NCBI GenBank assembly: GCA_018524725.1
Contig: JAEUWP010000360.1
Span: 248,001 to 312,000, forward strand
Reading direction: 5' to 3'
Length of the DNA: 64,000 bases
Origin: Podaxis mareebaensis
Taxonomy: Eukaryota > Basidiomycota > Agaricomycetes > Agaricales > Agaricaceae
Shown: positions 36,838 through 47,946 of the stretch, one piece after another
Position numbering within the stretch: position 1 is the stretch's first letter
How the letters are laid out: each line of letters starts with the position of its first letter
Translations under genes and position numbers: made by a program
Notes under the pieces: generated by a model
Told to the model about the DNA's origin: nothing
Database searches by the model: none
Seen by the model: only the letters and a program-made list of their open reading frames with translations

Positions 36838-38334
36838 TTAGAGACTAGCTGGGTTCTCAGCAGACCTAGCACTGGGTTGAGAACGCGATGTTCCCTCTAG
36901 CCTCTCGCCCTCTTTCTCGGCAACTCTAGTCTGCTCAAAACTACGCATGCCTTCGAGTCCCCATCGGCCCATCATAGCCTTGTCCTATACCAAATTGAGT
37001 ATTATTCTGAAAATCAAACAGGGGAATGACTAACCTCGTCCCATGGTGAGCATGGGGTAGTCAGCATTTGTTCACCAGTGAAAACAGCGTTGGCACCCGC
37101 CATGAAGCACATCGCCTGCTCGGCTTCGGTAAGGGTGTTTCTTCCAGCAGCAAGACGGATAATAGTTGTTGGCAGAACGATGCGAGCCGTTGCAATGGTG
37201 CGTACGAGGGTATGGTAAGGGACGCGCTAGGGTGCGATGTCAACGTGATTGGATAATACGATCGGGACGCTCCGTTACCTCGTTGTTCTCCAGTGGGGTT
37301 CCAGGAATAGGCACAAGTGCGTTAACCGGGAAGGATTCCGGATGTTCCGGCATACTTCATGGCTGTAAGTGAGCGAAATTCATTGTTAATCACCATACAG
37401 ACTCACCAAGAAGCTTCCCAAATTAGGCCAACGCGGTCAGCATCTGATTCCCCGAGTCCCAAAATTCCACCAGAGCAGACGCTGATACCAGCTTCGCGGA
37501 CAGCGTTGATAGTTTCCAGCCTATCATCATAAGAACGGGTGGTAATGACCTGGGGTACCCTGAGTATCTACTTGAATGGCAATCACGAAGCTGCGAGCTT
37601 ACCTGTGGATAATATTCTCGAGAAGTATCCAGGTTATGATTATACGCAGTAAGGCCGCTATCGGGAAATCAGCAATACATATAATCCAAAGCGCTTCGAC
37701 TTACGCCTCCTTGAGCTGGCGTGCTTGTTCAGGGGTTAGCATACCCAACGTGGTGCAGACTTCCATGCCCATGCCGCGGACCTCGCGGACCATCTGGAGA
37801 ATCCGCTCAAATCCGCGCTTGCGGCCAGATAGATCTCTCCACGCGGCACCCATGCAGAACCTGGTGCTACCATTCTCTTTCGCTTTGCGTGCAGCCTCAA
37901 TGACGGGATCGAGTTCAAGCAACTTAGAAGCCTTGGTGGGCGTCGAGTACCTTGATGATTGCGAGCAGTAGGAGCCTAATACAGTCAGGAGCTGACCCAA
38001 TGTATCCGAAATGTCAACCTACAATCTTCACTGCATCCTCCAGCTACAAAGGCACTGACTCAGCCAGCAGCGAATAGGTGTTAGAGCGGGAGTACGCACA
38101 CTTAATGTTCATGAGCGTGCATAGTTGGATTTTGCTGGGATCATGGTGTTGGCGATGGACCGAGGCAGCGCGGAAAACGAGGTCCATCAATGGACTATCA
38201 TAAATTTCCTTTATTTCCTTCCGCCTCCAGTTGTGTCGGGTGACTTTGGCAGCATGCCCAGAAGGTGTCGATGCATGGGTAGCCAAGGTGCGACTGAATT
38301 GGACCCCTGCTCCTCGGGTAGATAGTGAGAACAT
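36838..38334 (-). CDS. BIO2: Biotin synthase (mitochondrial radical SAM enzyme)
   Basis: Inserts sulfur into dethiobiotin, the last step of biotin synthesis, in mitochondria. Start ATG 38334 gives [20 protein letters not shown], a plausible mitochondrial presequence rich in Ser/Arg. The domain begins [19 protein letters not shown], then [20 protein letters not shown], with the radical SAM C-x3-C-x2-C intact once two introns are removed. Later: [58 protein letters not shown], and the C-terminal [16 protein letters not shown] with [18 protein letters not shown] Ser/Glu-rich tail of about 30 residues ends at 36838. The stop codon lies about 110 bp from the CpG-depleted island, so transcription termination occurs at the edge of presumed heterochromatin. 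Confidence 0.92.
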
Positions 38335-41300
38335 GGCCAGCGAACACAGACGTTGGCTTGAACGGTCGGATCTTGTTGTAAGAGACAAGGAGGAAGGAAA
38401 TTTGGTGAATGGGGAGTAAGGAAGCGATGTCGGACAGTGAGATGTTTATTGGGGAGAGCCCTGCAATTGACGAGATCTTATTTACGCTGTGCCAAGGATC
38501 GTCACGACCCTGATAACTCGCACGTGACCATCTCTAAACCCGCGTCCTCCCCTTTGCCGCCTGTCCCGGTCCTGCCCCTCACCCTTACTTCCTCGAAAGT
38601 GCGTTTGCAGTCCCAATGGTACTCGAGAATATTCGCTGGAATCCTGTTGCTGGAATCCTGTTAAGTGCTGTTAGCACAACACGTTTCTGACTTTGCTTTT
38701 TGTGTCTATCTCATCGATTCATCGTCGTCTCACCGCGAAATCCTGGAAACGGAACCGGATTGATTATACGTTATCGCGGGATGCCATAAATAGTCCTCGG
38801 GTAACAGCTGGGAATCACGACGATGTGGTACAACTCTGGAAGTTGCCTACTGCTTGGTCTTTGAAGCCTTCGCGTTGTATTAACTCTGGCGGAATCCCCT
38901 TCTAGGCTTCCTCTCGAATTTGTTCTGCACCTTCGAGTGGGACAAAATAAATATAGATTGAAGACAGGACAACGGAATGAACCCGATGTGTAACAAAAAC
39001 TGTTCAAATACGCTGCAAAATATCTGAGTGATTGCCACTGCGGGTCTAAACATGTCCACTGAAACAATGTCACTACGCTTCGTAAGACTTTGGTTTTACA
39101 CAATGTTATTTAGTGAAGTACTCACCACTTTTGCACAGAAATCTTGGTATATATTCATGTATTTTTGTGGTTTCGATTACGCTTATGAGGGGACCACGCA
39201 TAGTCAACGACTCGGATCGCTTCTAGGACCGCATTGAAATCAAGGAACATTGAAGATGGATCAGACAGTGTTCAACAACATACCTTTGGTATCGTTCTGA
39301 CCACAGCTTCCGTTTGTACTAGTACCATTGGCGGCGCCAGAACATGGAACGGTTTCTCGTCCTGGCGGATCGGGCGAACTGTCTTTCATATCCTTTCCCG
39401 ACATCATTTGCACAAAAGGGATAGAGTACCACTGGCGGAGGGTGTGCGCGGCCACTTGCTGCGAATAAAGAATCTTCTGCTGTTCGATTGTGTTCGCCGT
39501 CATTTTTGGTCCTGTGCACACACTCGCAGGGTGATGGGAGACACTCGTGGAGGAAGCAGTGCGTTTATACAACTGCGCAATGATCCCAACACACAGCGTA
39601 CTTATATAGGCCATAGTACACCAGGCCCTACGCGAGGAGCAGTGCGGGGTACGACTTCATACTCCACCAATCGGACGCCAGGAATGCGCCGACGTCATCT
39701 GCTCTTGGATCATGGTCTCCGATACCGCTATTTTTAGCGATCTCACATTCTCTGGTTTGGATAGCTTATACACACTAAAGCAGTATGTATGCTTTTCAGT
39801 TATAGTCCTCTACGATTTCCTACTCTGTTAATCACAAATTTCTAGGCGCTCTTTACGGACGCAAACCTACACATCTAACCCTCTTATGATTCAAGTGCCC
39901 CTCACATGACGACATATTGGGGTTTGTTTACCTGTTCGCCCTGCAAACAGTGGAGTCTCGAGTTCTCTGCTGGCAGGCTGTAAAAAGCTGTAAAGGGCCA
40001 TCATGCCAGCTCTTGATTGGATACCTGCCTCGCCGAACCGATGTTTCATCCCACGGGGCGGTTCTCTTAGGCCCATACAGTCGACAAAGGTTTTCCACCT
40101 ATTTGACGTAGGTGGACGTACGGCCGTGGGCTTGTCCGTATCGCCCTCACAGGGACGCGCGAGCTTTCCAAAACCTTCATTGGAAAGTGGACTCATCATG
40201 CTCACGAGGTCTTTCTTGTGACTGCATGTGAAACGGGGTCTTTACTTGTATTAAAATAAGTGGACCAGAGGGACAGCGTTTGTTCTTGGAGAGGGAAACG
40301 CAGTCCCCGCCGGTAGCGGATGGCTGAGTTCGTGGTATCCAACCTTGGGCGCCATATGTTCTTTTTGTATCTTCGTTCCCAGTGCTGCGCCAACATCTAG
40401 AGCGAACTATGGCCTGATCGCTAAGGCCCATATTCCTTGTAGCCATTGTTACTGGCGTTGCTCCATCTGTCTCGACCTTCTACACCTGCATCCACGGAAT
40501 ATCGAGGCACGTGCAGTCACTTCTGCCGTTTGCCCGTTCTTCGTGCCCGAACCCCTTTCTACTGTCAAGATTCCTGGCGAAAATGAAGGATCGAATCAAC
40601 ACCATGTCAGGCACTTGATGCGCAGCCATACTTATGGCCGTCCTTCATCGACGTTGATGATCTGACACTCCAACGCCAGTGGTCAAGCTTTAGGAGCATA
40701 GAGTCGCCTCAACCATTCCTCTAAACCGACGCCTGGACAATCCAGTCTAGGCAACATTTCGCGTCTCTCGGAACGTCTTTCTTCCATTGCTTACCCCTGA
40801 GAAAATATCCCATCGTTTTCCAAGTTTGTTGACTTCGGTCTTTCTCACCGACGAAAACGGCCACCACATCAGTGGAGCTCACCAAGCCTGGGGATCTTCT
40901 GTACCACTATACATCATCACTGTTCGAAACGACAAGGCCATGGACAACTTATAATGGAGGGACGGAAGTAACCTGCGGCTCAAGATTTTCCGACTCCATT
41001 ACTCGCGCTGCGTTTGAAATTTTCCACTTGGAGATTTGTGCATAACGAAACAATTTTCCTAGACAAGCGGGTGTTGAGCTCGATGGAATGATCAGCACCG
41101 CCCCAATTTTCCCTCGGTTCCATCGTCGGTCGGTCCTTCCGTTTTTGCATGGGGAGCTTATGCTACCACACCCCAATATTTGGTAAATAGTTGAGTCAGA
41201 ATGACAGTGTTCATCATCTCCTGTCACTTCGTTCGGTTCCCTTTATTTGGTCAGGCTTAGCATTATATTGTATTACTGCAAGCGGTTATACAGTCCTGAA

Positions 41301-41948
41301 CGAAAGCTCTGTTGGGGACTGGATATGGTTCCGACAAGATACCGATAAACGATTGGAACGACAGGTTTAATAACGAATACAAAAATTTAAAAAGCAAACA
41401 TCGGTGGGCAGAGTACCGTAGTACCAGCCGAAACGAAAAGACCGATCGGAGGTAAGAAAGGAGAAACAGTACGTATTATGCCCCATAAACCACCGAGGAA
41501 CGAAGAAAATAATTAAAGGAAAAGAGTAAGATATTAAATGCACATCAGGTTTGGAATTCGTGAAGGGATACAGCGATCGGGAGGAGGGCAGGCGGGAAGG
41601 GGCGGACGGAAGAGTGTACTGTGCTACACGAACAAGCAAGCAAGGATGGGGAAGATGCAAAATACAGAGATATAAGATGCAAGATGCCACAAAACAGTGT
41701 TTGTTATGAAGTAAATAAAAAGCAAAGATGCTGCTGCTGTAGAGTCCTTGAGATAAAAAAAAACGTTTTGCGCGCGGAAACAAGAGTCGAGAATGAGGCT
41801 TCGTGAAAACATCGATGGAAGAATGGCACATCGTCGTCGAGGATCATGAGGTGGCGTAGAGACTTGAAACAGCTTCCGAAATAGTCTCATGTGCGTCGCG
41901 AATATTAATGAAATGATGCCGTATAGTGATCGAGGTGAATAGGAATGT
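38335..41948. other. 3.6 kb mostly without genes
   Basis: CpG content is normal. A CACGTG at 38521-38526 may belong to the BIO2 promoter. Apart from a doubtful small ORF (39284-39503) I see only short ORFs without motifs, for example 39897-40205 minus and 40345-40665 plus. The right end (about 41250-41948) should contain the 3' UTR of the BTG gene. Confidence 0.5.
39284..39503 (-). CDS. Doubtful small protein, first exon
   Basis: ATG at 39503 gives MTANTIEQQKILYSQQVAAH and continues HTLRQWYSIPFVQMM into a Gly/Ser/Asn/Thr-rich end, followed by a GTATGT donor at 39283. The next exon cannot be fixed. The opposite strand also has an open frame here. Family not recognised. Confidence 0.25.
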
Positions 41949-42866
41949 TTAGACACGAACAGAACGCCAGCTGTTGCATGTCGTCATGGGGGCCTGTTGC
42001 TGCTGCTTTGTTGACTTCTTTGCCTTGGGGCCACCACCGAGCATGACGCCGCCAGTGAGCACGGTGGTCTTTCCGCCGTCGTAAGGCGTCACCTCGGTCT
42101 TGGAGGTATCGACGAATACACGTGACTGCCTTGCTCTCTCTCTGCGAGATTGCTTGTACTCGCCGCCCGACTTTGAAGAGCCGGAGCTCGAGGTCTCATA
42201 AGAGAACCCGGAACTAGAGTTAGACGAACGAGAGCTACAACGGGAAGTGGGAGTGACACTGGAGAGAGGGGATGTCGATCGGATTGCGACAGGGTACTTG
42301 TCGACCACAGGGGTCAGCCAAGTGGGTGCCCTGACTTGGTCGGCAATCATGGTGAAGAGCTCCTCGTCTTCTTCGGCATCAACCTCCGAGAGTTGCTGGG
42401 AGAAGGTCTTCCTGGGCAGAGCGAATTGAGCAGGGTAGCGAGGATTGGGAGTGGCGACTGCAGGAGAAGGCAGTTCGTCCGCCCAAACGGTAATGAGTTT
42501 TGACTCGGAGCCAGGCGCCCCTGTGAACCGGAGGCTGACACAACCGGGGTCGACGAAGAAGTCGAACTCGCGTCCTCCAAGAGCAGTAATCCACTGGTCC
42601 CAAGGGATGTTGACGGCATTGCAGGTAGCGTAGATGGGACGGGGAGGCAAGGTAGAGGGGGACAAAGTGAGGCAGCGGCGGCCGGAACCACGAAGGGGTT
42701 CCTTGACATCCCAAGTGGGGGCGTAATATGGGATGAGGTTGGCCTCAAGAATCATCTGAAGTTTGGTGATGGTCGAGGCGGAAAGGGAGTCCATAAGAGG
42801 ACGAGTGAGGAAGGAGATGGCATGAGCGACGGTCTGAGAAAGGTTGGCGGAAGTGGAAGCGGCCAT
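41949..42866 (-). CDS. BTG/Tob (anti-proliferative) domain protein
   Basis: Single exon of 305 residues, ATG 42866 (context GCCATGGCC equivalent). Residues about 8-125 fit the BTG domain: TVAHAISFLTRPLMDSLSAS, then LQMILEANLIPYYAPTWDV, PLRGSGRRCLTLSPSTLPPR, IYATCNAVNIPWDQWITALG, and REFDFFVDPGCVSLRF. In animals this fold binds the Caf1/Pop2 deadenylase of CCR4-NOT and promotes mRNA decay; the same partner is likely here but is inferred. The remaining part is disordered and Ser-rich, with a short conserved-looking end (FVDTSKTEVTPYDGGKTTVL) and a Gln run. The frame is open for another 113 codons upstream without an ATG until a non-ATG start, which I treat as 5' leader. Confidence 0.8.
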   Translation of the reverse strand: MAASTSANLSQTVAHAISFLTRPLMDSLSASTITKLQMILEANLIPYYAPTWDVKEPLRGSGRRCLTLSPSTLPPRPIYATCNAVNIPWDQWITALGGREFDFFVDPGCVSLRFTGAPGSESKLITVWADELPSPAVATPNPRYPAQFALPRKTFSQQLSEVDAEEDEELFTMIADQVRAPTWLTPVVDKYPVAIRSTSPLSSVTPTSRCSSRSSNSSSGFSYETSSSGSSKSGGEYKQSRRERARQSRVFVDTSKTEVTPYDGGKTTVLTGGVMLGGGPKAKKSTKQQQQAPMTTCNSWRSVRV

Positions 42867-44162
42867 TGTGGAGATGTTCGTGAAGAGAAGAGAATAATGA
42901 TAGAGATATATATATAAGGGAGAGTGGATGCGGAGCGAAAGGATTATCGACCGGCGATAAAGATGCAGTAGCGTGGCGCGCGAAAAGTATGGAGATGCGG
43001 GAGCAGCTAGCGAGGGTCGTGGAGATAAACAGCCGTGGAAATGCAAGGACGGGTGCAGCACTGAGTGAGGGAGTCTGTATACGAAGAGAAAGGAGGCTGG
43101 GTCAGCTTTATGAAGCGCGGGGTGAGTGATCGAGAAGACTTGCCTACGGCTGCGTAAGCGGAGGCGAAGGCAAAGGGGGCACGAGTCAGGGCGGATGTCT
43201 TGCAATGAGGCGGATGCAAATACTAACCTGGTCTGGAAATAGGATAGGACCGGGGAGAAAGAAAACCAAACCTGGGTGGTTAAATGAAACGGCGAGACAT
43301 GCGGGTCTTTATACCGGATGAACTCCAGTAATCCATGCCGTGATTCTGATTTTCAATCCTCCCAGCTTCTTCCATATCCTGTGTGGGACAAAAAGCAAGA
43401 ACAAGGAGAAATGCCAACGCGTGGTTACCTCATCCCATATCAGGCCTCTCGTCCCTTTTGTTCTTGTGCCAGAACAGGGCTCGTCTCAAAAGACAATAAC
43501 CAGTCGCACTCTACCTCCGATACACTCTGATGTCTTTCATCTTCTTCCCAGTTACCTTGTTTTATTTTTGATCCAGCCTTCACCCACTCGGGAACCCACT
43601 TTGCGTCCTCACGCCACGTCAACGACACAATAGAATGTTCTGTTCCACCTTCCCTGTCTTCCTTGGTCGGAAGAATACCAATTAACATCCAGTGACATCG
43701 ACAATTAAGGTATCCATGGCGTTGCGTCTTGGTTTCTGATGTTGCGGCCCTCAACTACTACGTGTTATTGTATATCGACCTCGATATCTTGTCTGATCAA
43801 CAAGCTTCGTTGTGGCTGTACTACAATCATTAAGAACTCAGATCGAGACCCACTACAAATTCAACCTGGTTCTGGGACATTTTCTAGTCACATCGAAACG
43901 CACTCTTCAGAACACGTCACTAGCAACGGCCTGTCGATTACACATATTTTTCGAAACAGACGGACATTCGATCTGAGTTAGTTTGAGTCGATGAGAGTCA
44001 ATGAGTGACCGGCAGAAACCGTTTTTCAAACCCCGCTAGCCCCGCCGCTCAAACTTTGTTTTCTTCTATCCACAGAACTTGGTGCCATCGCTGTTCAGTG
44101 CGTTCGCCACCTCAAAAAAAAGTACTCGTTGATCCACACCAGCCACTTCAAAATCTTTAACA
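42867..44162. promoter_or_regulatory. Upstream region shared by BTG (minus) and eS27 (plus)
   Basis: 1.3 kb between divergent starts. An alternating AT tract (about 42907-42917) lies close to the BTG start. Just before the eS27 ATG, a pyrimidine tract ending in CCACAG near 44079 may be the acceptor of a 5' UTR intron. No protein gene supported. Confidence 0.4.
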
Positions 44163-44643
44163 ATGGTACGCGTATTCCCCATGGTCGTCGATACGCAATT
44201 TTCTGAACCCACCTCCTCCCCATCAGACTCTCGCCGTCGATTTGCTTAACCCCTCTCCCGAGTACGAGAAGAAGCAACACAAACTCAAACGCCTTGTGCA
44301 GTCACCAAACTCCTACTTCATGGACGTCAAGTGCCCTGGTGCGTACAATTTTCCTCGAGGGTTTGCGATTGCGTTTGGATCGTAACCCCTCCCTTGCTTA
44401 TTCATCTCAAACTAATTCCCCCTTTCTCTTGTTTCATAGGCTGCTTTTCCATCACTACCGTCTTCTCGCATGCCCAGACCGTCGTTGTCTGCGCTTCGTG
44501 CACGAGCATTCTATGCCAACCCACTGGTGGTAAGGCGAGGCTGACCGAAGGTGGGTATTCATTCTCCGAGACACTTGTTTCACTCATGTACTCACCTTGC
44601 ATCTCCGCCTCTTCCAGGTTGCTCATTCCGTAGAAAGAACTAG
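44163..44643 (+). CDS. RPS27: 40S ribosomal protein eS27
   Basis: Component of the small ribosomal subunit. Four coding exons: 44163-44165, 44227-44338, 44440-44550 and 44618-44643. The first exon contributes only the ATG codon before the intron. The product is about 83 residues and collinear with eS27 from yeast to human: [72 protein letters not shown] and CSFRRKN. The zinc ribbon is complete (CPGC and CASC pairs). All junctions are GT-AG and restore the known protein. Confidence 0.96.
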
Positions 44644-45639
44644 ATACCATGTCATCGTTTCTAGTTATTCTACACGATTTTTGAGTTCTTCGCATGCATT
44701 GCATATCGCACGCATTCGACTCGAGCCCTTCACATCCACATTCTCTTATGTCGCTGTTCCGTCCTAGTCTAATTTTCCTCCCATGCTGTCATTCGTAAAC
44801 AGTGTTACGTTGCGCGATATTGTTGTATACTCTCTGATATCTCATCCTGTTGTGTAACCTGTCGATTGTGGAAAAAGGTGACTTGGATGGACGTCGTGCG
44901 AGTCAGATCGTGTGACCGGTACCGATGTTCAAACATTCAACGTCAACATATCCACGCATTCTCCACAACCGTCGGGTACTGCATGCCCCTATCCTCGATG
45001 ACGGCTTGTTCTGCCCGGACTTCCGCGATAGAATCAAACTGGCAAAATTGAAGGGCTTGCTCAGCGTGCCATAAACAAACCTCGACGGCTATTGTCTTTG
45101 CCCCCGCACACATTTCTTTTCAACCCCTGAGTGTGATGGAGAGTACAGCCTTGCGTCTTCTCGCTTCTGATCTTCGTTCCATCTTAGAACAGGGACGGTG
45201 AACTTGCAGCTTAACCCCATCCAACAGTAGGATGGTGATACGGGGACATTGTCTCCGTTGATATGGAATGGACACTGGAGACTACTTGTTTTTGTTTCCT
45301 TACATGCCGCCAAAAATAAAGTAATATCCCTTTGCACTACAAGTCAATTGCATAGATTGGTAGAAAATGTGATTAGATTCCCCGAAATACGTCAGGAATA
45401 TCAAGAATGTAAGATATGTAGTCAGAGGACTGGTACGTGGCGAACCACATGTAAAGACATTACGATCCGTCCCCCTCTTCATTCCCCTGCTTCCCAAGGT
45501 CAACCAGGAGACCCTTCAGAGATCGACCCATACACTCTATGCTTTGTCTAGTCAACAACATTCCCATCGAGCTTTGGTCCATGTGGCGTCCTGCACCACT
45601 AGTAATCGTCTAGTTGAAACCATATACGGGTGCCCCTCG
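44644..45639. other. Intergenic, no gene recognised
   Basis: About 1 kb between the stops of convergent eS27 and thioesterase genes. A few short ORFs (45330-45551 plus, 45089-45337 minus) have no recognisable motif. Probably 3' UTRs. Confidence 0.5.
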
Positions 45640-47319
45640 TCAGAGCTTCACGGACGGAGATCCTTGTTTAGATTGGTCGGAAGTTTGGGGACCACGAACA
45701 TCTGCGCGAACCACGCCCTCCTGAGACGTTACGGCGACCAGTTTTCCATCGCACGTGTAGATCTGCAATACAATAAGTAGCACATATCCGCACCAGGCCC
45801 CGAATCGGGATGCAATGCATCAGAGACCAATGTTTAAGGTTTAATTAGGGTTAGGTTAAGTTGGATAGAATGATGTGATATGGTGAAATTCTGCGTAGAA
45901 TGCGGATGGGAATGAGGGAACGTACCCTGCCATGAACGACCCCGCGGCCGGAACCTGTACGCGGGGAATGTATCTAGTGGTGTGGGCGTGGAAGAAATGC
46001 GAATGTTGCGTGAGTTTCATTTGTATCTCTGGGTGGAAAGTGTGAGACTTACGACGTAAAGGAGCCAGTCCCCGCAGTGAAAGTCGTCGCTGGAGAATGA
46101 AGGGGTGACATCGGTTGGGGGAAATGAACCTCGTTTGGGGGTGGGTTTTGAACTTACTTGTAAAACCAGATTGTGTGGTCCAAAGTCGACTAGTGTGGTT
46201 AGGTTAGTTTATGCGAAATGAAGGGGCTAGAGATGGAGATCACTCACAACCATGCTGAGTGCGTTTGAGCCTCGACCTCCTCGTCTGAGTCCAAGGATTT
46301 TGGCAGCGGACGAAATGCTGACCACGATTGTCAGTTGGTCCTCTGGCGAGACATGAGATGCACCTTTAGACGCACAAGTACATGTCGGAGAGATAACTCA
46401 GGATACACTACCCGGACGCACACGTTAGAAGTACCAAACTAGTGAAAAAGTGCGCCACCTCACCTTCTGGAAAGGTGCTCCATACTTGGGTATATCTCTC
46501 GCCTTCATCCAATACATGTAACGAATTGTTCCATCTTCTGCAGCGTCGTGTTCTTTGGCTATCCTGGCCGCAATTGGACTACGACTCCGTTCCTATCACA
46601 ATCGTCAACAAAACAACCCAGGCACTCATAGATTTGATACGCCAGACGTACCACAGCCATTGAACTGTAAATCTCTGCAATATTTGGATGCAACCCCTCT
46701 CTTTGCGCCAATCTTGCGTACCGATCCTCGTCAAGTTCACATTCTTCCGGGGGTGGAACAGAGGGCATAGGCCAATGGTGCCCAGGCTGCCAAGGCTCCG
46801 GTTTCTGGAAGGAGCACATCATGACGAAGATGACACGCCCGTTCTGGACTGCTTTGACCGCTCGTGTGACGTAGGAACGGCCATTGCGGACGCGGTCGAC
46901 TTCGTAAACAATAGGTGTGGATGGTGAGGCGCTTGTTAGGAAATAGCACTTAAAGGAGCATCTGTCAGAGTTCCAAGAATTTGCGTTTGGAAGGCGCGTA
47001 CATGTAGAGACTAAATGTCAGGTTAGACTCTAATGCTGCAAGATTTGAATGCTTGGTCTCACATGGAGAGAGAACTGCGGGTCTACGCAGTTTGTTGCTG
47101 ATACCAATGCTTGGCTAATAACTTGTCTACATCACAAGGTCTTAATTAGCTTATTCGAGCTCTGTGTGACCAGGAGGTCAACACAAACCCTCCGAACACG
47201 CCTCGGGCTCGTAAAGGCACCCATAACGACTTGGACCGGTACAAGTTAACTTCGATCTTCTCTACTTCCAAAGAAGTCGAAATTTGCTCGTGTTCGACTT
47301 GGTTCGCTTCGCCCGACAT
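45640..47319 (-). CDS. Acyl-CoA thioesterase, TesB/ACOT8 type
   Basis: Hydrolyses acyl-CoA to free fatty acid and CoA, normally in peroxisomes. Start ATG 47319 (MSGEANQVEHEQIS), followed by VEKIEVNLYRSKSLWVPLRA and RGVFGG, then QALVSATNCVDPQFSLH after a clean intron. The double-hotdog core continues with YEVDRVRNGRSYVTRAVKAV, VQNGRVIFVMMCSFQ, EPWQPGHHWPMPSVPPPE, IRYMYWMKARDIP, VDFGPHNLVLQ-type sequence, RVQVPAAGSFMAG and YTCDGKLVAVTSQEGVVRAD. The C-terminus ends SVKL; -VKL departs from the classical peroxisomal signal SKL/AKL, so targeting may be weak or indirect. At least seven introns. Some junctions in the 46000-46450 part are approximate. Confidence 0.88.
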
Positions 47320-47946
47320 GATTTGACCTTGCTACGTCGCGTAAATTTGACTCGGATTGTTCAAGGTATCCGCTGGTAGTGCGCAGACGAGAGTTAATGA
47401 GACAGCAGTTGATCTGCACCCGCAGCTTAGGACAGTACTGATCCGTAAATATGGGAGAGCTCTGCACCAACGACTTTAGTGTCGTATTTCAAGTTGCTCA
47501 CTGGCATCTCTGATTGCCGGAGCACCGGTCAATACCTCTGCTCCTACGGGGCTTTGGCTACAATGCGCTCAGCGGCGAGCGTAAAATCATGCTATTTGAG
47601 GGTATACATGACGAGAAGAAGCATCAGGACCGGCCGACAGTCATCTACTCGTTCCTATTGAAGCTGTAAGGAAGGGGATTGCAAAGAGATCTCCGCCCCA
47701 GCGCCGAGGGTTTACGCTTGGTAAGAGCGGCATCTGGCTTCTCTAAGGCGCAAATCACGAGCACTCGGTTCATTAACATACGCGTCGAGTCCTTGACGGA
47801 ACGTGTTCTTCCAACTAACAATATCTAGTCATGATCAGCATTTGATTGCCTTTTACTCAGGTATGAATCTTAATGACGTACCGCCTAACTGGGGCAGAAG
47901 TTTGCCAAATTTCAAAGCAAATGAAGTTGAAGCGACCGCCACATCC
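47320..47946. other. Intergenic between thioesterase and XPA genes
   Basis: 627 bp upstream of the thioesterase and downstream of the XPA stop. No coding sequence or RNA gene recognised. Confidence 0.5.

Noticed and set aside
39234..39737. Plus-strand ORF of 167 residues
   Set aside because: No recognisable motif, and the opposite strand is at least as protein-like. Length alone is not evidence in this GC range.
42867..43205. Open upstream extension of the BTG gene (113 codons)
   Set aside because: It begins at a non-ATG codon and its text is Ser/Pro/His-rich without domain character; the ATG at 42866 starts right before the conserved BTG domain. Treated as 5' leader.
45836..45856. TTAGGGTTAGG-like telomeric motif
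   Set aside because: Fewer than two full repeats, lying in an intron of the thioesterase gene; too short to call an interstitial telomere.
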